From Limimaricola sp041580155 (lineage in GTDB: Bacteria > Pseudomonadota > Alphaproteobacteria > Rhodobacterales > Rhodobacteraceae), in contig JBFGEI010000020.1 of assembly GCA_041580155.1 (NCBI GenBank), forward strand, positions 1-20,867: 20,867 nt of DNA, read 5' to 3'. The notes under the pieces were generated by a model that was not told the origin of the DNA, did not search any database, and saw nothing but the letters and a program-made list of their open reading frames with translations. The translations under genes were made by a program, and so were the position numbers. Shown in pieces: positions 1 through 7,245 of the stretch (positions are counted from its first letter, which is position 1; every line of letters begins with the position of its first letter).

Positions 1-696
1 GAGCGCCAGCAGGCGGGCCGCTTCCTGACGCAGGCGGTCGAATACGCCCGCAAGATCGGCTTTGACGGCACCATCCTGATCGAGCCCAAACCGCAGGAGC
101 CGACCAAGCACCAGTACGACTACGACGTCGCCACGGTCTACGGCTTCCTCAAGGACTTCGGCCTCGAGAAAGAGGTGAAGGTCAACATCGAGCAGGGCCA
201 CGCGATCCTCGCCGGCCACAGCTTCGAGCACGAGCTGGCGCTGGCGCGCGAACTGGGCATCCTCGGGTCGATCGACATGAACCGCAACGACTACCAGTCT
301 GGTTGGGACACCGACCAGTTTCCCAACAACGTGCCGGAAATGGCGCTGGCCTATTACGAGGTGCTGCGCGCCGGCGGCTTCACCACCGGCGGCACCAACT
401 TCGACGCAAGGCTGCGGCGCCAGTCGCTCGATGCCGAGGACCTGATCCTGGCGCATGTCGGTGGCATGGACGCCTGCGCCGCAGGGCTGAAGGCGGCGGC
501 GCGGATGCTCGAGGACGGCCAGCTCGAGGCGGCGCGCAACGCGCGCTACGCCGGGTGGGACAGCCCGGAAGGTAAGGCGCTGCTGGCCGGCGATCTCGGC
601 AGCATCGCGGCGCGGGTCGAGGCCGAGGCGATCAACCCGGCGCCGCGTTCGGGGCGCCAGGAGCGGCTCGAGAACCTGGTGAACCGCTACCTCTGA
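1..696 (+). CDS. xylA: Xylose isomerase, C-terminal part (5' end outside window)
   Basis: This enzyme interconverts D-xylose and D-xylulose in the cytoplasm, the first step of the isomerase route of xylose use. The reading frame is open from base 1 to the TGA at 694-696, giving 231 visible codons, roughly the last half of a protein of about 435 residues. Family signatures are clear: EPKPQEPTKHQYD at visible residues 28-40, which carries a metal-binding Glu; GHSFEHE, with the His of the metal site region; the Asp-rich NDYQSGWDTDQFP segment; and GGTNFDARLRRQS, with the final Asp ligand. The true start lies left of the window; the internal GTG at 175 is not a start because homology continues upstream of it. 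The 3' end looks intact. Only xylose neighbours to the left could show operon context; the gene to the right is unrelated and has its own ribosome binding site. Confidence 0.97.
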   Translation, partial: ERQQAGRFLTQAVEYARKIGFDGTILIEPKPQEPTKHQYDYDVATVYGFLKDFGLEKEVKVNIEQGHAILAGHSFEHELALARELGILGSIDMNRNDYQSGWDTDQFPNNVPEMALAYYEVLRAGGFTTGGTNFDARLRRQSLDAEDLILAHVGGMDACAAGLKAAARMLEDGQLEAARNARYAGWDSPEGKALLAGDLGSIAARVEAEAINPAPRSGRQERLENLVNRYL

Positions 697-772
697 GCCG
701 CCGCGCGGCGCCGTCGTGCTTGCCGTGAGGCTGCGCGATGCTAGTGTGCCGCGCAGCACGGGCGCAGGGCCC

Positions 773-777
773 GGAGG
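773..777 (+). promoter_or_regulatory. Ribosome binding site that sets the nitroreductase-like start
   Basis: GGAGG lies 8 bases before the ATG at 786. An earlier in-frame ATG at 738 has no comparable sequence in front of it, so 786 is the preferred start. About 30 bases further upstream, TTGCCG (720-725) and TAGTGT (742-747), spaced by 16 bases, could be a weak promoter. Confidence 0.7.
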
Positions 778-785
778 TGGTATCG

Positions 786-1757
786 ATGCTGGCCGAGGAG
801 TTTGCCGAGATCGTGGCTCTGGCGCGGCTTGCGCCGTCGCCGCAGAACAGTCAGCCGGTGCGCTGGCGTCTGCGGGGCAGCGCGATCCTGATCGGCTGCG
901 ATGCGGCGGCGCTGCCGGTGTCGGACCCCGACGGGGCGCAGGCCGGGCTGGCCTGCGGCGCCGCCGCCGAGGCGACGATGCTGGCGCTGTCGGGCCGCGG
1001 GCTGGGTGGCGGCCTGGCCGATCTATGGGCCGAGAACGACCGCCAGACCCTGCCGGGGCTGCGGTTGGCGGCGCGGATCACCTTCGACGGCACCGCCACC
1101 GCCGACCCGCTGCTGCCGCTGCTCGACCGGCGCTACACCCATCGCGGCGGCTTCGCGCCGGGGCCGGTCGACCTGTTCGGCTGGGGCCGGCGCGACGCGA
1201 TCCTGCTGGCCGACGCGCCAAGCAAGATCTGGATCGCCGATCTGAACGACGGCGCGACGCTGGCGCGGCTGCGCCATCCCGGGGTGCGGCACGAGATGCT
1301 GTCGTGGATGCGGCTGTCGCACGGCCATCCGCGCAGCGCCCATGACGGGCTCAGCCGGGCGGCGTTGCGGATGAGCCCCGGCGCGGCGCTGCGGACCCGG
1401 GCGATGCTGGGGCCGCTGTGGCGCCCGGCCGACCTGATCGGCCTGGCCGCGTCGCTGGTCAGCGAGGCCGAGGCGACCCGCGGCGCGGCGCTGATCGCGC
1501 TGTTCCACCGGCCGGCGGGCGAAAGCCCGGTGACCTCGGGGCGGGCCAGCCTGCGGCTGCTGCTCGAGGCGGCGCAGCTTGGCATGGCCGGCTGGCCGAT
1601 GACGGCGCTGACCGAGGATCTGTCGGCGCGGGCCGAGATCTGTGATCGGCACGGGCTGGGGCCGGACCGGCGGCTGCTGCAGGCGATCCGGCTTGGCGTG
1701 CCGCCGGTGCCGCCGCCGCCGCGGGCGCGGCGGCCGGTGTCCGAGCTGATCGTCTAG
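786..1757 (+). CDS. Acg/nitroreductase-like FMN oxidoreductase
   Basis: The protein of 323 residues resembles the nitroreductase superfamily, probably the Acg-like branch of FMN-binding proteins. The N-terminal segment LARLAPSPQNSQPVRWR corresponds to the conserved start of the family, where Ser, Asn and Gln near the flavin phosphate are typical. A second family-like block is LLLEAAQLGMAGWPMTAL near residue 260, in the half that normally closes over the flavin. The middle LDRRYTHRGGF also resembles Acg-type proteins. It ends in a proline-rich tail (PPVPPPPRARRP). The substrate cannot be read from sequence; reduction of quinones or nitro compounds with NAD(P)H, or flavin sequestration, are both possible. 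The start at 786 is chosen for its strong GGAGG; a start at 738 would add 16 residues without family character. The stop codon shares the CTAG at 1754-1757 with the stop of the convergent flavin reductase gene. The subfamily assignment is less certain than the superfamily. Confidence 0.75.
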   Translation: MLAEEFAEIVALARLAPSPQNSQPVRWRLRGSAILIGCDAAALPVSDPDGAQAGLACGAAAEATMLALSGRGLGGGLADLWAENDRQTLPGLRLAARITFDGTATADPLLPLLDRRYTHRGGFAPGPVDLFGWGRRDAILLADAPSKIWIADLNDGATLARLRHPGVRHEMLSWMRLSHGHPRSAHDGLSRAALRMSPGAALRTRAMLGPLWRPADLIGLAASLVSEAEATRGAALIALFHRPAGESPVTSGRASLRLLLEAAQLGMAGWPMTALTEDLSARAEICDRHGLGPDRRLLQAIRLGVPPVPPPPRARRPVSELIV

Positions 1758-2245
1758 CCGGTTTCCGAGAACGCGCCGAACCGGCCGGCGTGGAACACCA
1801 GCGGCGCGCCGTCGCGCCGCGCCGCCGCCAGCACCAGCCCGACCACGATGACGTGGTCGCCGGCGTCGTGCACCGCCTCGGTTTCGCAGACGAAGCGCGC
1901 CAGGCAGCCGTCGATCAGCGGCACCCCGCGCGGGTCGCGGTGCCAGTCGAGCCCGTCGAACGCCGATTGCGACCGGGTGAAGCCGTCGGCGATGCCGCGC
2001 TGGTCGTGGCCCAGCACATGGATCGCGAAATGCCCGGCGTCGCGGAACGCGGCGAAGCGGCGCGACGCCTTGGCCGGCGACCACAGGATCAGTGGCGGGT
2101 CGAGCGACACGCTGGCAAAGCTGTTGGCGGTGATCCCGATCGGCGCCTCGGCGCCGTCGCAGGTCACCACGGTGACGCCGGTGGCAAAGCTGCCAAGCGC
2201 GTCCCTGAAGGCGCGCGCGTCCTCGTGCGGCGGGAAGTGGTCCAT
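1754..2245 (-). CDS. Flavin reductase family protein (FMN-binding split barrel)
   Basis: This is a small NAD(P)H:flavin oxidoreductase of the HpaC/DIM6-NTAB type, 163 residues. Such proteins reduce free FMN or FAD, usually to feed a partner monooxygenase. The N-terminal block ALGSFATGVTVVTC, followed by GITANSFASVSLDPPLILW, is the family hallmark (flavin phosphate and isoalloxazine contacts). The segment FAIHVLGHDQ and the C-terminal HAGRFGAF also fit the family. The start at 2245 gives MDHFPPHEDARAFRDALG, a typical beginning, and sits 16 bases after the stop of the aldo-keto reductase. An in-frame ATG at 2293 would overlap that gene and add 16 non-conserved residues. The gene is probably co-transcribed with the upstream aldo-keto reductase. 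No partner oxygenase is adjacent; the luciferase-like monooxygenase at 5606 is the nearest candidate, on the other strand. The substrate is unknown. Confidence 0.9.
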   Translation of the reverse strand: MDHFPPHEDARAFRDALGSFATGVTVVTCDGAEAPIGITANSFASVSLDPPLILWSPAKASRRFAAFRDAGHFAIHVLGHDQRGIADGFTRSQSAFDGLDWHRDPRGVPLIDGCLARFVCETEAVHDAGDHVIVVGLVLAAARRDGAPLVFHAGRFGAFSETG

Positions 2246-2261
2246 CAGGCGGCCCTTTCGG

Positions 2262-3158
2262 TCATGGCACGTCGCGGCGCATCGCCGCGGCATAGAGTGC
2301 GAACCAGGTCTGCCGGTCGATCCGCACCTTGGTGGCGTCGGACAGCTTGCGGATCCGGCCCGGGTTGTTGGTGCCGAGCACCGGCAGGATCCGCGCCGGA
2401 TGCGCCAGCAGCCAGGCCACCGCGACCGCGGCGATGTCGGTGCCCTGGGCCTCGGCCTCGGCGCGCAGCGCCGCGGTCAGACGTTCGTTGCCGCCGCCGC
2501 CGAACAGGCTGCCGCCGCCCAGGGGCGACCAGGCCAGCACCGGCATCCGGCGCTCCTGCAGCCAGGCCAGGTCGCCGTTGGTGAAGCCCTCAAGCGCGCC
2601 GAGGCTCAGCTCGATCTGGTTGGTCACCAGCGGCCGCGACATCCGCGACTGCAGCAGCGTCAGATCGTGCGGCCGGAAGTTCGACACGCCGACCGCGCCG
2701 ACCTTGCCCGAGGCGACCAGCGCATCGAGCGCCGGACCGGTGTCGTCGGGGTCGAGAAACGGATCGGGGCGGTGCAGCAGCAGCAGGTCGATCCGTTCGA
2801 CCCGCATCAGCCGCAGCGACGCCTCGACCGAGGCCTCGATATGGGCGCGGCTGGTGTCGTAATGCTTGACCCGGGCCGTGGCGTGGCGCCCGGTCGGCAT
2901 CACGATGCCGCATTTGGTGATGATCTCGATCCGCGATTTCAGCTCCGGCGCGTGGGCCAGCGCGTCGCCGAGCATCTCTTCGCCCATGTAGCCGCCGTAG
3001 ATGTCGGCCTGGTCCATCGTGGTGATGCCCTGGTCGAGGCAGGCCTCGATCCGGGCGGCGATCTGCGCCGGCCCGGTGTCGGCGGCCTCGCCGATCCGCA
3101 TCATGCCGTAGACCAGGCGCGACAGGCTCAGGCCCGGGGCAAGCGCGACCCGCTGCAT
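2262..3158 (-). CDS. Aldo-keto reductase, YdhF type
   Basis: This is an NAD(P)H-dependent aldo-keto reductase. With the start at 3158 it has 298 residues, the length I recall for E. coli YdhF, and it shares with that protein the start MQRVALAP, the block DQADIYGGY, LLLLHRPDP, GVSNFRPHDLTLLQSR, NQIELS and the C-terminal DVP. The catalytic tetrad is visible: Asp49, Tyr54, Lys82 and His129. An upstream ATG at 3230 would add 24 residues (MPEPRGPQ...) that the family lacks. Neither start has a strong Shine-Dalgarno sequence, so the choice rests on family alignment. The gene precedes the flavin reductase by 16 bases on the same strand, probably as an operon. The physiological substrate of this family is not known; a role in carbonyl detoxification is inference. 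Confidence 0.93.
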   Translation of the reverse strand: MQRVALAPGLSLSRLVYGMMRIGEAADTGPAQIAARIEACLDQGITTMDQADIYGGYMGEEMLGDALAHAPELKSRIEIITKCGIVMPTGRHATARVKHYDTSRAHIEASVEASLRLMRVERIDLLLLHRPDPFLDPDDTGPALDALVASGKVGAVGVSNFRPHDLTLLQSRMSRPLVTNQIELSLGALEGFTNGDLAWLQERRMPVLAWSPLGGGSLFGGGGNERLTAALRAEAEAQGTDIAAVAVAWLLAHPARILPVLGTNNPGRIRKLSDATKVRIDRQTWFALYAAAMRRDVP

Positions 3159-3304
3159 CAGGCTGCAGTCCGGCAGGGTGACGGGGATATGCTCTGCGAC
3201 ATGGTGCTGTGGTCCTCGTGGCTCGGGCATCGGTCGGCGGCGCTGGACCCGCCAGTCTAGTCAAAGACATCGCAGCCCGCGGCTGCAAGGTCCAGCAGCG
3301 GCGG
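3159..3304. other. Intergenic region upstream of the aldo-keto reductase
   Basis: The 146 bases separate two minus-strand genes. The only structure I see is GCAGCC-CGC-GGCTGC at 3272-3286, a 6-bp stem. Read on the minus strand it follows the EEP gene and is followed by a short T-rich stretch, so it might be a weak terminator. A TTGACT hexamer on the minus strand near 3256-3266 could be a -35, but no convincing -10 accompanies it. Confidence 0.3.
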
Positions 3305-4024
3305 TCACTGCGGTCGGAGATCGGCCCAGATCGGCAGGTGGTCGGACGCGGCCGGCGCCGGCTGCGCGTGCCAGACCCCGGATTTGGCGACCGAGACGCC
3401 GGCGCCGGTGGCGATCCGGTCCAGCGCTGCCACCGGACGCCGGGAATGAAAGCTGCGCCCCGGCGCCAGGATCTCGAAATGCCGGGCCAGCCGGCCCAGG
3501 CCGACGCGCTGCGACCATTCGTTGAGATCGCCGGCCAGCACCGTCGGCATCGCCGGCATCGCCTCGAGCGCCGCGGTCACCGCGCTGAGCTGCAGCCGCC
3601 GCGACTGGCGCAGCAGCCCCAGGTGCAGCCCGACCACCCGAAGCGGCCCGATCGGCGTGTCGAGGTCGGCGGCGATGGCGCCGCGCGGCTCAAGACCCGG
3701 CAGGGTCAGCCGGTGCAGGTCGCGCGGGATCACGCCGTGGCGCACCAGCATCGCGTTGCCGTGCCAGCCAAGGCTGCGGGCCGACTGGCCGAACTCGACG
3801 ACCGTCAGCCCGTGCAGCTGCGCCATCTCGGTCGGCGGGATCGCCGCCGGCCGGGCACCAAGCCGCAGGTCGGCCTCCTGCAGCAGCACGACGTCGGCCT
3901 CGAGCGCGTCGATCACATTGCAGATCCGTGCCGGGTTGCGGCGCCGGTCGGTGCCAAGCGCCTTGCGGATGTTGTAGCTGGCCAGCCGCAGCAGGCCGGG
4001 GCGGAGATGCGGGTGGGAGGTCAT
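3305..4024 (-). CDS. Endonuclease/exonuclease/phosphatase (EEP) family protein, YbhP-like
   Basis: This metal-dependent phosphoesterase of the EEP (DNase I-like) fold has 239 residues from the start at 4024. Signature residues are present: Asn18 in LASYNIRKALG, Glu50 in VVLLQEAD, the GDLNEW motif in the C-terminal half (Asp and Asn), and the terminal SDHLPIWADL with the catalytic His. No signal peptide or membrane segment is seen. The substrate could be nucleic acid, a phosphoinositide-like lipid or another phosphodiester; sequence alone does not decide. The start at 4024 lies 7 bases beyond the stop of the cardiolipin synthase gene, suggesting translation from one transcript. In E. coli the related ybhP lies next to clsB, so an EEP protein beside a cardiolipin synthase is a known pairing, and a role in phospholipid metabolism is a reasonable inference. 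An in-frame ATG at 4084 would overlap the upstream gene and add poorly conserved sequence. Confidence 0.9.
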   Translation of the reverse strand: MTSHPHLRPGLLRLASYNIRKALGTDRRRNPARICNVIDALEADVVLLQEADLRLGARPAAIPPTEMAQLHGLTVVEFGQSARSLGWHGNAMLVRHGVIPRDLHRLTLPGLEPRGAIAADLDTPIGPLRVVGLHLGLLRQSRRLQLSAVTAALEAMPAMPTVLAGDLNEWSQRVGLGRLARHFEILAPGRSFHSRRPVAALDRIATGAGVSVAKSGVWHAQPAPAASDHLPIWADLRPQ

Positions 4025-4031
4025 AGCGGTC

Positions 4032-5414
4032 TCACAGGATCGGGGCGCCAAGGCGGAAAACGCCTTCGGCCAGGCGGCGGCCAAGGCCGGGGCGGGTGAC
4101 GCCGACGCGGCAGGGCACCGCCTCGCGGCGGAACCAGTCGGCCAGCGTCTCGACCGACGCGGGATCGTGCACGAAGATCGCCGCCTCGAAGTTCAGCAGC
4201 ATCGAGCGCACGTCGAAATTGGCCGAGCCGGCCCAGGCCACGTCGTCGATCACCCCGGCCTTGGCATGGGTCATCTGGCCATCGAGCTGCAGCACCCGGC
4301 CACCGGCGCTGTCGAGCGCCCGCAGATAGGCGCCGCGGGCGAAGTCGGCGACCCGCTGGTTCGATTTCGCCGGCACCAGCAGCTGCACGTCGACACCGCG
4401 CCGCGCCGCGGTGCACAGCGCGGCGTTCAGCGGTTCGGTCGGCAGGTAGTAGGGGGTGGCGATCCAGACCCTGCGGGTCGCGGCGTGGATCATCTGCACC
4501 AGCACGTCGTGCAGCGGGTCGAGATGGGTGTCAGGCCCCGACGGCACCGGCTGCACCACGGCGCTGCCCAGCGGCGCGGCGGGCCCGGCCGGCAGCGGCG
4601 CCGGCGTCGACTCGTCGCCCCAATCCGAACGGAACATGTCCCACAGCACTTCGACCGCCGGTCCCTCGAGGGTGAAGGACAGGTCGCGCCAGATCCCCGG
4701 ATCGACGCCGGGCACCGGTTCGCGCGGCGGAATCCCCATGTATTCCTTGCCGACGTTGCGACCGCCGGTCCAGGCCAGCCGCCGGTCGGCGATGATCATC
4801 TTGCGGTGGTTGCGCAGGTTCATGTGGCCCTTCATCGGCCAGTTCAGGAACGGCTGGTGCCAGTTCACCGTGCCGCCGGCGTCCTGGAACCGCCGCAGCG
4901 CCTTGCGCGGGCAGTTGAAACCGCCGAGCCGATCGATGATCAGCCTTACCCGGACCCCGTCGCGCACCCGCTCGGTCAGCCGCTCGACGAAATCGCGACC
5001 GATCTCGTCGTCGTGGATCAGGTAGAAGGTCACGTCGAGTTCGTGGCGCGCCACATCGACCACCTCGCGCATCGCGGTGCGGGCGTGGTCGGCGTCCTGG
5101 TGCAGACTGATGCGGTTGCCGGCGCTGGCGGCCGGAATGCCGTAGGCGCGAAACGCTTCGGACACGCCCAGGGCCGGGTTCGGCGGGGTGTCGTCGGGCG
5201 GGGTGGTGAAGTTGATCGTCGGCCGGGTCTGGTTGTTCTTGCGAAACCCCAGCGCGAAGAACAGCGGGATCGCGGCCCAAGGCAGCAGCAGGATCGCCAG
5301 GATCCAGGCGGCGGCGGACTGCGGCGTGCGGCGCTGCTGCAGCAGCATCACCGTCGCCGCCAGCGCCAGGCCGATGCCGATGAGCGTCACGAACAAGGTG
5401 TCGTATCTGATCAC
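4032..5414 (-). CDS. cls: Cardiolipin synthase-like phospholipase D family protein
   Basis: This is a membrane-bound transferase that should condense two phosphatidylglycerols to cardiolipin. With the GTG start at 5414 it has 460 residues, close to ClsA-type enzymes. Two hydrophobic segments occupy about residues 5-25 and 36-57, separated by QQRRTPQSAAA, as in ClsA. Two HKD motifs follow: the first around residues 203-220 (His-x-Lys in NHRKMIIADRR, then GGRN), the second around residues 383-400 (THAKAGVIDD, then GSANFDVRS). Both carry His, Lys, Asp and the downstream Asn, so both catalytic halves appear intact. The GTG at 5414 (VIRYDTLFVTLIG) starts just before the first membrane segment. An in-frame ATG at 5591 would add 59 Arg/Ala/Pro-rich residues without family character and would occupy the divergent promoter region, so I reject it. 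The EEP gene follows 7 bases after the stop. The start has no strong Shine-Dalgarno sequence and is the uncertain part. Confidence 0.9.
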   Translation of the reverse strand: MIRYDTLFVTLIGIGLALAATVMLLQQRRTPQSAAAWILAILLLPWAAIPLFFALGFRKNNQTRPTINFTTPPDDTPPNPALGVSEAFRAYGIPAASAGNRISLHQDADHARTAMREVVDVARHELDVTFYLIHDDEIGRDFVERLTERVRDGVRVRLIIDRLGGFNCPRKALRRFQDAGGTVNWHQPFLNWPMKGHMNLRNHRKMIIADRRLAWTGGRNVGKEYMGIPPREPVPGVDPGIWRDLSFTLEGPAVEVLWDMFRSDWGDESTPAPLPAGPAAPLGSAVVQPVPSGPDTHLDPLHDVLVQMIHAATRRVWIATPYYLPTEPLNAALCTAARRGVDVQLLVPAKSNQRVADFARGAYLRALDSAGGRVLQLDGQMTHAKAGVIDDVAWAGSANFDVRSMLLNFEAAIFVHDPASVETLADWFRREAVPCRVGVTRPGLGRRLAEGVFRLGAPIL

Positions 5415-5605
5415 GCGCGTTGGTCTTTCGCTGATGTGTCCCCCGAAGTGATCGAAACGCGCGCCGGGCGCAACGGGTCCGCGCAGGCGCGCGGCACGGC
5501 AATTGACCTTGCGGCCGGCGCACACCGGCTGCGCGGCGGCGCGGCGTTGGATCGGCCTCGAGGATGGGCTAGCTCGGGGGCAGTGGTGCAACAGGAGCGC
5601 GGCGC
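5415..5605. promoter_or_regulatory. Divergent promoter region between cls and the LLM monooxygenase
   Basis: The 191 bases must hold promoters for both directions. On the plus strand TTGGAT (5547-5552) and TAGCTC (5570-5575) are 17 bases apart and could serve the monooxygenase. On the minus strand I find no good hexamer pair. No clear inverted-repeat operator is present. The assignment rests on gene orientation more than on sequence. Confidence 0.4.
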
Positions 5606-6643
5606 ATGGAACTGGGACTCTACACCTTCGCGGATGTCGGCAAGGACCCGGTGACCGGCCGGCGCACCGACCCGGCCGAAAGGCTGCGCGACCTGGTCGA
5701 GGAAATCGCGCTGGCCGACGAGGTCGGGCTCGACGTGTTCGGACTGGGCGAACATCACCGGCCCGACTACGCGGTATCGGCGCCGGCGGTGGCGCTGGCC
5801 GCGGCGGCGCTGCGCACCCGCCGGATCAAGCTGTCGAGCGCCGTTACCGTGCTGAGCTCGGACGACCCGGTGCGGGTGTTCCAGCAGTTCGCGACGCTGG
5901 ACAACCTGACCGGCGGCCGGGCCGAGATCATCGCCGGTCGCGGGTCGTTCATCGAAAGCTTCCCGCTGTTCGGGCATGATCTCGACGATTACGAGGAGCT
6001 GTTCGAGGAAAAGCTGCAGCTGCTGATGGCGCTGAACGAGGGTGAGCGGATCAGCTGGCCCGGCAGCACCCACACCCAGAGGATCGACGGGCGCGGCGTC
6101 TACCCGCGCCCGGTGCAGCCGCGGCTGCCGATCTGGCGCGCGGTCGGCGGGTCGCCGCAATCGGTGGTGCGGGCGGCAGCGCTCGGCCTGCCGCTGGCGC
6201 TGGCGATCATCGGCGGCGAACCGGCGCGGTTCGCGCCGCTGTTCGATCTCTATCGCAAGTCGGCGGCGCGCGCGGGCAACGATCCGAAGGCGCTGAAGAC
6301 CTCGATCAACGTGCATGGCTTCGTCGCCGAGACCAGCCAGCAGGCGGCCGACATCTTCTACCCGCCGCAAGCGGCGGTGATGGACCGGATCGGCCGCGAA
6401 CGCGGCTGGGGCCCGACCAGCCGGGCGCAGTTCGACGCGGCGCGCGGCCCCAAGGGGGCGCAGTTCGTCGGCAGCCCGGCCGAGATGGTCGACAAGATCC
6501 TCGCGCATCACGCGCTGTTCGGCTTCGACCGGTTCCTGATCCAGATGGCGATCGGGGTTTTCGACCATGCCCAGCTGATGAAGGCGATCGAGCTGTTCGG
6601 CACCAGGGTCGCGCCGGAGCTGCGCAAGGCGACCGCCGGCTGA
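5606..6643 (+). CDS. Luciferase-like (LLM class) flavin-dependent monooxygenase
   Basis: This protein of 345 residues is a bacterial luciferase-like flavoprotein of the TIM-barrel fold, which uses reduced FMN (or F420 in some relatives) to oxidise a small molecule. Typical elements are the N-terminal MELGLYTFADV strand, the block FGLGEHHRPDYAVSAPAVALAAAALRT (His-rich flavin/substrate region, EHH), the segment GGRAEIIAGRGSF, and the C-terminal FGFDRFLIQMAIG. The start at 5606 is supported by AGGAG 10 bases upstream (5591-5595). The metallophosphoesterase that follows overlaps its stop by one base, indicating translational coupling. The substrate is not deducible. It needs a supply of reduced flavin, and the flavin reductase at 1754-2245 is the only such protein in the window, although on the other strand. 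Confidence 0.92.
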   Translation: MELGLYTFADVGKDPVTGRRTDPAERLRDLVEEIALADEVGLDVFGLGEHHRPDYAVSAPAVALAAAALRTRRIKLSSAVTVLSSDDPVRVFQQFATLDNLTGGRAEIIAGRGSFIESFPLFGHDLDDYEELFEEKLQLLMALNEGERISWPGSTHTQRIDGRGVYPRPVQPRLPIWRAVGGSPQSVVRAAALGLPLALAIIGGEPARFAPLFDLYRKSAARAGNDPKALKTSINVHGFVAETSQQAADIFYPPQAAVMDRIGRERGWGPTSRAQFDAARGPKGAQFVGSPAEMVDKILAHHALFGFDRFLIQMAIGVFDHAQLMKAIELFGTRVAPELRKATAG

Positions 6644-7101
6644 TGCGGGTCGGGGTGATCTCGGACACCCACGGGTTGCTGCGTCCCGAGGCGCTTGCGG
6701 CGCTGCACGGGGTCGATCGGATCCTGCACGGCGGCGATATCGGCAAGCCGGGCATCGTCGAGGCGCTGCAGCGCATCGCCCCGGTCAGTGCGATTCGCGG
6801 CAACGTCGATACCGGGCCCTGGGCCGCGGCGTTTCCCGAAACCCTCGAGATATTGCTGTCCGGCCATCGGATCTGGATGCTGCACGATCTGGAGACGCTC
6901 GATCTCGACCCGGTGGCACGCGGGCTTTCGGTCGTGATTTCAGGCCACTCGCACAAGCCGGGCGTTGAGTGGCGCGACCCTGTGCTGTTTCTGAACCCCG
7001 GCAGCGCCGGTCCGCGGCGGTTCCGGCTGCCGGTGACGCTGGCCTTGCTCGATCTCGGCGCCGAAGCGCCGACCGCCAAGATCGTCGCGCTGCCGATCTG
7101 A
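6643..7101 (+). CDS. YfcE/MJ0936-type metallophosphoesterase
   Basis: This small phosphodiesterase of the calcineurin-like fold has 152 residues. The metal site is visible in order: Asp8 and His10 in ISDTHG, Asp32 in HGGDIG, Asn54 in RGNVD, His in MLHDLE, and the paired His of SGHSHKP, followed by the typical NPGS. YfcE relatives hydrolyse artificial phosphodiesters in vitro, and their natural substrate is unknown. The ATG overlaps the TGA of the monooxygenase gene by one base (TGATG at 6641-6645), so the two are translated from one message. Functional linkage to the monooxygenase is not obvious. A hairpin downstream (7145-7170) may end the transcript. Confidence 0.92.
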   Translation: MRVGVISDTHGLLRPEALAALHGVDRILHGGDIGKPGIVEALQRIAPVSAIRGNVDTGPWAAAFPETLEILLSGHRIWMLHDLETLDLDPVARGLSVVISGHSHKPGVEWRDPVLFLNPGSAGPRRFRLPVTLALLDLGAEAPTAKIVALPI

Positions 7102-7144
7102 CCAGAATCTTCGACACAAGTTTCTGACTTCGCTCGATAATGCA

Positions 7145-7170
7145 ACCGGCGCCGCGGCACCGGCGCCGGT
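7145..7170 (+). terminator. Candidate hairpin terminator after the phosphoesterase gene
   Basis: Perfect 10-bp stem ACCGGCGCCG (7145-7154) and CGGCGCCGGT (7161-7170) with a 6-base loop, 43 bases after the stop codon. No T run follows, so it is not a classical intrinsic terminator; Rho-dependent termination or mRNA 3'-end protection are alternatives. It separates the left gene pair from the TRAP operon. Confidence 0.5.
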
Positions 7171-7209
7171 CGCGACCTTGCGTAGCGTCACCCGGGCCCG
7201 AGGAAACGC

Positions 7210-7238
7210 TTGCCAACTTGGTTCGGCCTCCCTAGGTT
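7210..7238 (+). promoter_or_regulatory. Candidate promoter of the TRAP operon
   Basis: TTGCCA (7210-7215) and TAGGTT (7233-7238) are 17 bases apart. The -10 match is only partial, but the element CTAGGTT closely resembles the CTAGGGT found before the beta-oxidation operon at 11221-11227. Transcription would start near 7245, inside the half-site array described next. Confidence 0.4.
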
Positions 7239-7245
7239 TCAAGAT

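Noticed and set aside
699..710. CGCCGCGCGGCG palindrome just after the xylA stop as a terminator
   Set aside because: As RNA it can form only a 4-bp stem with a 4-base loop and has no T run, so it is too weak to call.
4167..5654. Plus-strand open frame of 495 codons over the cardiolipin synthase gene
   Set aside because: No motif, biased composition; the minus strand has two HKD motifs and membrane segments.
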